The notes beneath the pieces are model-generated. The model searched no databases and was not told where the DNA came from. It worked only from the letters and a program-made list of their open reading frames with translations. Below, in pieces: positions 7,037 through 11,573 of a stretch of DNA of 11,573 nucleotides. Origin of the DNA: Butyricicoccus sp. (lineage in GTDB: Bacteria; Bacillota; Clostridia; Oscillospirales; Butyricicoccaceae); the NCBI GenBank assembly GCA_031293105.1, contig JAUMSA010000337.1, positions 1-11,573 on the forward strand, in the 5' to 3' direction. Made by a program: the position numbers and the translations under genes. Position 1 is the first letter of the stretch, and each line of letters opens with the position of its first letter.

Positions 7037-7657
7037 ATGAATACAAACTACACCATTCCGGCGTTTGCCGAGCCGATCACCAGTCTGCCGGACACACCGA
7101 CCTGTGAAGCCGCCGAACTCAAACGCCGGTTCCAGGCGCCAGCGGACGAAGTCCGCGAGGCGCACAATGCCTTGGCAAAATGCGTTGAGGGCATCACCTC
7201 TGCCACTTATCCGGACACAGTTACCGAGGATATGCTCACCGAAGCGCTCGCGAATAAGATCAACGGCAAGGCCGAACAGGCCGACCTTACCGCGGCAATC
7301 GACACACTCGAAGCCGCTGACGCTGCCACCCAGACGCAGATTGCCGCGAAATGTGAAGCCTATTTTGGCACTTACACAGGCGACGGGACGGAAAACCGCG
7401 TCATTTCGCTGGGGTTCACCCCGAAAGCAGTGCTGCTGCTGAAAGCTGATGGCAGAACCTATTATGACCGCCATTATTACGGTGGATTGGCATTCACCGA
7501 CAACCCCGTTACCGTTTCGATCAGTCAAAGTAATTACGACGTTGTCAAAATCGTGGCAAATGGGTTTCAGGTCACATACTATTATCACCCGAACAGCTCC
7601 TCCGGTGCAGAGAGCAATGCGAGCGGCGAGACCTATTTCTATCTTGCGTTCAAGTGA
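7037..7657 (+). CDS. Phage-tail-fibre-like protein, copy B
   Basis: Encodes 206 residues from the ATG at 7037, with AGGAGG 7 nt upstream; an in-frame ATG at 7013 lies upstream of that ribosome site and is rejected. Residues 1-47 match copy A (MNTNYTIPAFAEPITSLPDT, then ELKRRFQAPADEVREAHNALA). Residues 48-110 form an Ala/Thr/Glu-rich helical region, different from copy A. The C-terminal module (about 105-206) keeps the frame AKCEAYFGTYT...LGFTPKAVLLL and ends YLAFK, but the middle is Tyr/His/Ser/Asn-rich (RTYYDRHYYGG, YYYHPNSSSG) and unlike copy A. This constant-head, variable-tip pattern is typical of receptor-binding proteins. No signal peptide, no phage genes beside it. Monocistronic, with promoter and terminator. 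Its role outside a phage is unknown. Confidence 0.82.
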   Translation: MNTNYTIPAFAEPITSLPDTPTCEAAELKRRFQAPADEVREAHNALAKCVEGITSATYPDTVTEDMLTEALANKINGKAEQADLTAAIDTLEAADAATQTQIAAKCEAYFGTYTGDGTENRVISLGFTPKAVLLLKADGRTYYDRHYYGGLAFTDNPVTVSISQSNYDVVKIVANGFQVTYYYHPNSSSGAESNASGETYFYLAFK

Positions 7658-7666
7658 GCAAAAGGG

Positions 7667-7696
7667 AAAACCCCCGAGGAAATCCTCGGGGGTTTT
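7667..7696. terminator. Bidirectional rho-independent terminator
   Basis: AAAACCCCCGAGGA / TCCTCGGGGGTTTT separated by AA; in RNA this is a stem of about 12-13 bp with a small loop. Plus-strand tail TTTTGCTT, minus-strand tail TTTTCCCTTTT. It ends both tail-like gene B (stop at 7657) and SLH gene 2 (stop at 7740), as its counterpart does at 3343-3370. Confidence 0.93.
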
Positions 7697-7739
7697 GCTT
7701 CGTAAGCCTTAGCAAATTTGCGATTTTTGCTTGAGGAGC

Positions 7740-10700
7740 TTAAGACTGAAGCGTGTAAACGATCGTCAGAGTATTACCAGAAACAGTTGCGCTGTCCGGG
7801 CTATTCATGGCAGAATCGTCAACCGTAACGGAGGTATCAAACTCGTAGTTCGAGTCAGTGATTGCCAGCGTGTAGGTTGCGGTAGCCTTGTCAGAAGTTT
7901 CCCAAGTACCATCAGAACCGCCCACGTCGGTTTCAGCCCATTCACCGGTCGCCGTAGCAGTTACCAGAGTGCCGTAAGTCGCATCGGTAAAGGTAATGGT
8001 CGGCGCGGTTGCGCTCGAAGTCAAACCACTAGAAGTCGGAGCGGCAACAGAGTCCGGAGTCAGGGTCGAGATCTTGATGGTATCAACCGTGATAGTCTTC
8101 GTTACCTTCTCGTTGCCCAGAGTTACGACTACATCGTAATCACCAGCAGCAACCGTTGCATCGGCAGTTACCGTAAGGGTCGTGCCAGCTACGGAAGCAG
8201 TCAGGCCAGTGGCAGCAACTTCAGTACCATCGTTGTACACAGCAGCCGTAGCGGTGCCAGACAGATCTGTAGTAATCGTAGCAGTTGCAGAACCAACGGT
8301 CTTAGCGGTCAGCGAGCCAGACCAGGAACCTACTTCAAGGCTACCATTGACAGCTGTAGTCATCATTTCAACGAATTCATCCGAACCGTTGCGGATCTTG
8401 CCGTTGGTCGCGTAAACCAGCAGGACAACTTCGTTGTCGTCGTCAACGATCATGTAGGCATTTGCGTACATGTCGCCGGCTACCTCATCGGTTACGTAGT
8501 AGTCAGCTTCGCTGATGTCGTCGCTCTCAACATACTTGTAGGTGCTGTTATCCTGATCAACGTAGATAACCGTAGAATCCGAAACGATCTTGCCCGGGGT
8601 GATGCCGCCGTCCTTATCCGCATCGCCGTAAGCGTACAGACCGCTCACCGGCGTGATCAGATTGCTGGCGGATACACGGTCGATCGCAATGAAGCCCTGT
8701 GCGTCCGCAGAGGAAGTTGCGGCCTTGTTGAAGACATCACTCTCAATAGTAACATCGCCGGTTGCCAGCGTGTAAGTACCGGAGAACGATACGATATCGC
8801 CCTTGGTGAACTTGCTGGTGCTGGTTTCTTCGGTTTCAACCGTCTGCTCACCTTCCGGAGTGATCAGGTCGAGGTATACCACACGCTTGTCACCTGCCGT
8901 GTTGTAGCGGCTGGAAACGCTGGTAACAACGCCGTACAGGGTGTCGCCGGAGCTCAGCTTGTCGGTGGTGCACAGGAAAGCTGCAACGATCGTGCCGTCA
9001 TCCGTGATGTAAGCAGACTTGCTGTTTGCAGCCGTAATGTCATCATAGGTCGACAGAGTTTCGCCGGTGACAACCTTCCAGTCATCAGTGCCGTAGTTCA
9101 GGTAGATAACTGCTGCATCGTCAACGTCGTTGCTAGCGATGGTTTCGGTCTTGGAGTTGTAATCATAGTCACCTGCATTAACGCCCGTCAGCTTGGAGCC
9201 GCTTGTGTAGTACTGGTTGATTACAAACAGGGTGTAGTCGCTGCCGTCTACATCATAGGTGTACAGAGCCGGGGCAGGCAGAACCGCGGATTCATGGGTA
9301 TCCATATCGGTTTCGCCCTTCTTAACGGTCCAGGTAGTCGGAGCAGCTTCATCTTCGTCGTAGTCATCCTGGTTAAAGCCAGTGGTCGGAGTTACAACCG
9401 CCTCAACGTTGATGATCTTCTCGGTGCCGTCCTCAAACAGAACCTTGGCCTCGATGCCTTCGTTCATCTTGTTGTAGTCGCCAACAGACTTTACGAGCAG
9501 GGTATCAACGTCGGTTGCGGAAGAGCCTTCAATGTAGTACGCAAAGCCATTCAGGACATATACGTTGTAGGAGTTGCCAGCCTTAGCATTGTAGGTAGCC
9601 GTGCCGCTGGACGGATTATTGTAGGTTTGGTAACCGTAGTAATCATACCAAGTGCCGCCAACTTCGATCGAGTCGGTCTTGGTTGCGCTTGCTTCACCGG
9701 TTACAACTTCGGCCTTTTCAATGACAACAACGTCGTTGTAAAGGTCTGCCGATACAAAGACATAGTCATCCTTGGCATAGCCGTCGTAGATGGTCGGGGT
9801 ATCATCTTCCAGATCGAGCTGTGCGCCAGAACCAGAGATGGTATCGCCGCTCATATCGGTCTTAACGGTGCGATAGGTTACAGACGAGCTGTTTGCAGCC
9901 GTCAGCTTAGCAAAGGTCTTGTCGAAGACGATGATCATATCGACCTTGCTGTCGCCGTCGTTAGAGATAACCTGTACGTCAACACCGTTGTCGTCCAGAG
10001 TGTCGATCGCAGACTTCAAGTTCGTGGCATTTTTTACTGTGTAAACCGTATCGTCTACAATAGTGCTCGTGCCGTTTGCCTTGACTACATAGATCGGCAG
10101 TTCGTCGTTGCCAGCGCCACCCTTGTAGTTTACAGTATAGTTGGTGCCGTCAACCTTGATCTTGTCTTCACCGGATACGGATTCCAAATTGTTGGCCGTG
10201 GTGGAGATGTTGACCTTGTTGTCGTCGGTCGCAAATACACCGTAAACGGTGTTCTTGTCGTTCTTCTCCTTGTACAGAACCTGTACGGTCTGGCCGATCA
10301 TGTCGGAATAATCGGTGGTAACATCGTCAAAGCTGTAAGCCTTGCCGGCATCCGCAGCGCTCAGGGAATCCTCATCCAACGCCAAGGCTTCTTCAGAAGC
10401 TGCGCCGTTCAGACCAACCTTACCGGAAGCCAGCAGGGTGCCGGTAACCTTGATCAGAGACATGTACTTCTCACCAACGGTGATGTACTCGGTCAGAGTG
10501 GTGCCACTGATGCGCTGCTCGTCCTTGACATAGCCGTTTGCGTCGTCAGACCAGCGAACGGTATCAGCGTTCAGCATGTTGTACATCAGCTGAGCTGCGT
10601 ACTGACGCGGGCAGTCATTGGTCACAGTTGCATTGAAGTCTTCCAGCAGGCCAGCCTCGGTCGCCAGACCGATGGTGGTGGTGGACCAGGTGGAACCGCC

Positions 10701-11150
10701 AATGTTTGCCTTCTCCGGGTCATAGCCCATGACGCGCAGGCACATCAGAGCCAATTCAACGCCGGTTACATTCGCGTTGGGGTCGAAAATAGTCGAGGAC
10801 TTACCGGATACAATGCCGACAGACTGGCAATGCTTAACATAGCCAGCGTACCAAGCATCATTCGGTACGTCCGTGAAAGTGGTCTGCATGCCTGCGTAAG
10901 CAGACGCATCATCGTTACCACCCGAACGGATGGTATAAATCATGCGGCAGGCCTCAGCGCGGGTAATGGTGTCGTTCGGACGGAAGGAGCCGTCCGGATC
11001 GCCAGTCATAACACCCAGCGCATTGAGCGTATCAACGGCTTCAGTCGCCTGAATGTCGGCCTGATCCGTGTACGCCGCGCCAGCTGTCGCCATCATGGTA
11101 AATGCCATGGCAAACGCCAGAACCAGCGCAAGAACCTTTTTGACATTCAC
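7740..11150 (-). CDS. SLH-domain surface protein (S-layer-like), complete
   Basis: Encodes 1136 residues from GTG at 11150 (MNVKKVLALVLAFAMAF...). I prefer this to the TTG at 11204, which would put 18 extra residues before the signal peptide. No convincing Shine-Dalgarno sits before the GTG (only TAGG). The signal peptide is 1-26. SLH repeat 1 at about 27-72 has FRPNDTITRAE; SLH repeat 2 at about 92-142 has TGVE instead; a weak third repeat is at about 150-192. The body is acidic and beta-rich with many DDG/GDYD stretches. Its layout is distantly similar to SLH gene 1 (GQTVQVLYKE..YGVFAT versus GQKVKVLFKD..IGVYAT; a shared GTWY). The C-terminal ~200 residues resemble two bacterial Ig-like or invasin-type modules (AAGDYDVVVTLGNEKVTKTI; ATATYTLAITDSNYEF), unlike the end of SLH gene 1. 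It is secreted and should bind the wall polymer; lattice-forming or adhesive role not decided. Confidence 0.93.
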   Translation of the reverse strand: MNVKKVLALVLAFAMAFTMMATAGAAYTDQADIQATEAVDTLNALGVMTGDPDGSFRPNDTITRAEACRMIYTIRSGGNDDASAYAGMQTTFTDVPNDAWYAGYVKHCQSVGIVSGKSSTIFDPNANVTGVELALMCLRVMGYDPEKANIGGSTWSTTTIGLATEAGLLEDFNATVTNDCPRQYAAQLMYNMLNADTVRWSDDANGYVKDEQRISGTTLTEYITVGEKYMSLIKVTGTLLASGKVGLNGAASEEALALDEDSLSAADAGKAYSFDDVTTDYSDMIGQTVQVLYKEKNDKNTVYGVFATDDNKVNISTTANNLESVSGEDKIKVDGTNYTVNYKGGAGNDELPIYVVKANGTSTIVDDTVYTVKNATNLKSAIDTLDDNGVDVQVISNDGDSKVDMIIVFDKTFAKLTAANSSSVTYRTVKTDMSGDTISGSGAQLDLEDDTPTIYDGYAKDDYVFVSADLYNDVVVIEKAEVVTGEASATKTDSIEVGGTWYDYYGYQTYNNPSSGTATYNAKAGNSYNVYVLNGFAYYIEGSSATDVDTLLVKSVGDYNKMNEGIEAKVLFEDGTEKIINVEAVVTPTTGFNQDDYDEDEAAPTTWTVKKGETDMDTHESAVLPAPALYTYDVDGSDYTLFVINQYYTSGSKLTGVNAGDYDYNSKTETIASNDVDDAAVIYLNYGTDDWKVVTGETLSTYDDITAANSKSAYITDDGTIVAAFLCTTDKLSSGDTLYGVVTSVSSRYNTAGDKRVVYLDLITPEGEQTVETEETSTSKFTKGDIVSFSGTYTLATGDVTIESDVFNKAATSSADAQGFIAIDRVSASNLITPVSGLYAYGDADKDGGITPGKIVSDSTVIYVDQDNSTYKYVESDDISEADYYVTDEVAGDMYANAYMIVDDDNEVVLLVYATNGKIRNGSDEFVEMMTTAVNGSLEVGSWSGSLTAKTVGSATATITTDLSGTATAAVYNDGTEVAATGLTASVAGTTLTVTADATVAAGDYDVVVTLGNEKVTKTITVDTIKISTLTPDSVAAPTSSGLTSSATAPTITFTDATYGTLVTATATGEWAETDVGGSDGTWETSDKATATYTLAITDSNYEFDTSVTVDDSAMNSPDSATVSGNTLTIVYTLQS
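10798..10860 (-). repeat. Inverted repeat arm 2 inside SLH gene 2
   Basis: The 63-base perfect partner of 261-323, in opposite orientation. It lies within the conserved signal-peptide and SLH-coding 5' part (about 10560-11150). Confidence 0.9.
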
Positions 11151-11194
11151 CCTACATGTACTTTGAAATGGGAGGATCTCTTTATTTCGGTCTA

Positions 11195-11203
11195 AATATA
11201 TCA
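11195..11203 (-). promoter_or_regulatory. Possible extended -10 promoter of SLH gene 2
   Basis: On the minus strand TGATATATT, an extended -10 (TGn followed by TATATT, 11195-11200). No -35 hexamer is recognisable at the right distance. Start would be near 11188, giving a short leader of about 38 nt. Confidence 0.3.
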
Positions 11204-11240
11204 AAATGCAGAATCTTTTTCTGCATTTATTTCTTTGCCC

Positions 11241-11402
11241 TCACAAAACAGCTGTTCCAAATGCTCGGCCATCTGCACTTTCTAGCGATAGGACACATGC
11301 GCATAAGTATTCGCTATCGTTAATCTTTCCGTTGCCTTTCGGTTTCTGCTTCCATGTTGGACGAGACAGCCTACCTGTCATTGGTTTTCTACTGCTTGGC
11401 AT
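11241..11402 (-). CDS. Possible 53-residue small protein, doubtful
   Basis: ATG at 11402 to TGA at 11241-11243, reading MPSSRKPMTGRLSRPTWKQK then KPKGNGKINDSEYLCACVLS and on. It is strongly basic in the first half. A purine-rich GGAAGAG lies 9 nt before the ATG, in the loop of the ACTGTAG / CTACAGT hairpin. No family recognised. It may be a leader gene for SLH gene 2 or simply chance; the region's low number of stops on the opposite strand argues for caution. Confidence 0.25.
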   Translation of the reverse strand: MPSSRKPMTGRLSRPTWKQKPKGNGKINDSEYLCACVLSLESADGRAFGTAVL

Positions 11403-11489
11403 AACTGTAGTCTCTTCCGCCTACAGTCGACAAAAAAACGCGCAGGGTTTTCACTGAACCGAACCAGTAAAAACGGACAATGAAAAAAG

Positions 11490-11530
11490 AAGGCCTCTTG
11501 TGGTAGAATGGAACTACCACAGGAGGTCTT
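11490..11530 (+). promoter_or_regulatory. Hairpin burying the transposase ribosome site
   Basis: AAGGCCTCTTGTGGTAG (11490-11506) pairs with CTACCACAGGAGGTCTT (11514-11530): a 17-bp stem with two G-U pairs and a 7-nt loop AATGGAA. The whole AGGAGG (11521-11526) lies in the right arm. Any transcript entering from outside the element would fold this way and hide the ribosome site. Confidence 0.85.
11501..11509 (+). promoter_or_regulatory. Extended -10 promoter of the insertion sequence
   Basis: TGGTAGAAT is an extended -10 (TGn plus TAGAAT), with no good -35. The expected start near 11515-11516 falls in the right arm of the hairpin, so the element's own transcript would lack the left arm and keep AGGAGG free. 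Confidence 0.5.
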
Positions 11531-11534
11531 TGTT

Positions 11535-11573
11535 ATGCCGAGAAAATACAGTCATATTCAAGAACATGAGAAA
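11535..11573 (+). CDS. IS3-family transposase OrfA, first 13 codons
   Basis: ATG at 11535, 8 nt after AGGAGG, reading MPRKYSHIQEHEK to the window edge. This start is typical of the helix-turn-helix OrfA protein of IS3-family elements in gut clostridia, which is normally followed by an overlapping orfB for the DDE transposase. Everything after residue 13 is outside the window. Confidence 0.7.
   Translation, partial: MPRKYSHIQEHEK

Larger units (their letters stand above)
6956..7177 (+). repeat. Tail-gene inverted repeat, arm B (promoter, leader, first 47 codons)
   Basis: Counterpart of 3859-4085 in opposite orientation. The leader is a few bases shorter than in arm A. Perfect blocks include 29 nt within codons 6-16 and 26 nt near codons 36-44. 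Confidence 0.88.
11151..11454. other. Upstream region of SLH gene 2: hairpins and tiny reading frames, no clear gene
   Basis: This ~300-bp stretch between SLH gene 2 and the insertion sequence has no gene I can defend. It contains a 7-bp-stem hairpin TGCAGAATCTTTTTCTGCA (11207-11225); an imperfect repeat AGCGATAG / CTATCGTT (11284-11321) enclosing the palindrome ATGCGCAT (11297-11304); and a hairpin ACTGTAG / CTACAGT (11404-11427) with a 10-nt loop. Two tiny minus-strand frames are noted separately. The functional promoter of SLH gene 2 should be here or inside the neighbouring insertion sequence. Confidence 0.55.
11455..11573 (+). mobile_element. Left end of an IS3-family insertion sequence (truncated by window)
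   Basis: Terminal sequence begins TGAACCGAACCAGTAAAAAC, then GGACAATG, the TG...GGACA type of end seen in IS3-family (IS150-like) elements. A strong ribosome site and the first codons of an OrfA-like transposase follow. The other end, and therefore the target duplication, is outside the window. The exact left boundary at 11455 is inferred from the TG rule. Confidence 0.7.

Noticed and set aside
7001..7588. Minus-strand frame of 195 codons over tail-like gene B, and similar frames over copy A
   Set aside because: Shadows; the sense genes have promoter, AGGAGG, conserved start and terminator.
3376..7657. A prophage containing the tail-fibre-like genes
   Set aside because: No integrase, capsid, portal, tail tube, tape measure, holin or lysin; each tail-like gene is a single unit with its own promoter and terminator.
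3376..7657. A diversity-generating retroelement driving the variable tips
   Set aside because: No reverse transcriptase and no template/variable repeat pair with adenine-specific changes; the tips differ in length and composition throughout.
7731..11195. Open frame of 1154 codons on the plus strand, antisense to SLH gene 2
   Set aside because: It mirrors a gene with very biased codons that avoid TTA, CTA and TCA, so stops are scarce on the other strand. No ribosome site, no domain pattern; the minus frame has clear SLH domains.
11207..11225. TGCAGAATCTTTTTCTGCA as a terminator
   Set aside because: Weak AT-containing 7-bp stem without GC-rich core; the following T-rich stretch is interrupted and there is no gene end close by on the plus strand.
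1..11573. tRNA, rRNA, CRISPR array or riboswitch
   Set aside because: No clover-leaf, rRNA or regularly spaced direct repeats seen, and no leader long enough or with recognisable riboswitch core.

Overview
The window looks like accessory cell-surface DNA from a low-abundance-of-TTA/CTA, fairly GC-rich member of the Clostridia (most like Oscillospiraceae/Butyricicoccaceae such as Butyricicoccus or Agathobaculum). This rests on the style of the S-layer-homology (SLH) proteins, the strong AGGAGG ribosome sites, a double-zinc-ribbon/vWA surface protein typical of clostridia, and the start of an IS3-type insertion sequence. The genus is inference; there is no rRNA or housekeeping marker.

Layout, left to right: (1) nt 1-3321, plus strand, a 5'-truncated gene for a large SLH surface protein; (2) a bidirectional terminator at 3343-3370; (3) nt 3376-3999, minus strand, a 207-residue phage-tail-fibre-like protein with its own promoter; (4) a divergent control region at 4000-4222 with facing promoters and a perfect palindrome; (5) nt 4223-6643, plus strand, a two-gene operon: a membrane-anchored zinc-ribbon/von Willebrand A/discoidin-like protein, and a lipoprotein D-Ala-D-Ala dipeptidase of the VanX type; (6) 6644-6955, a decayed coding remnant and an inverted repeat; (7) nt 7037-7657, plus strand, a second tail-fibre-like protein, paralogous to the first; (8) a bidirectional terminator at 7667-7696; (9) nt 7740-11150, minus strand, a complete second SLH protein; (10) about 300 bp of upstream sequence with small hairpins and tiny reading frames; (11) nt 11455 to the end, the left end of an IS3-family element with the first 13 codons of its transposase OrfA.

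The most striking property is mirror symmetry. The order is SLH> terminator <tail ... tail> terminator <SLH, with a surface operon in the middle. Both pairs are homologous in inverted orientation: the SLH genes share near-identical 5' ends (63 bp perfect at 261-323 versus 10798-10860) but divergent bodies, and the tail-fibre-like genes share promoter, leader and first 47 codons (about 87% identical by eye) but different C-terminal tips. In principle, recombination between the SLH arms would flip about 10 kb and exchange the variable surface bodies between two promoters, comparable to the known S-layer switching of Campylobacter fetus. That is a hypothesis; the window contains no recombinase and gives no direct proof of switching.

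Functionally the window is about the envelope: two candidate S-layer or wall-bound proteins, a vWA adhesin-like protein with a probable glycan-binding end, and a peptide-stem processing lipoprotein. The tail-fibre-like proteins have no signal peptide and no phage neighbours, and their role is unknown.
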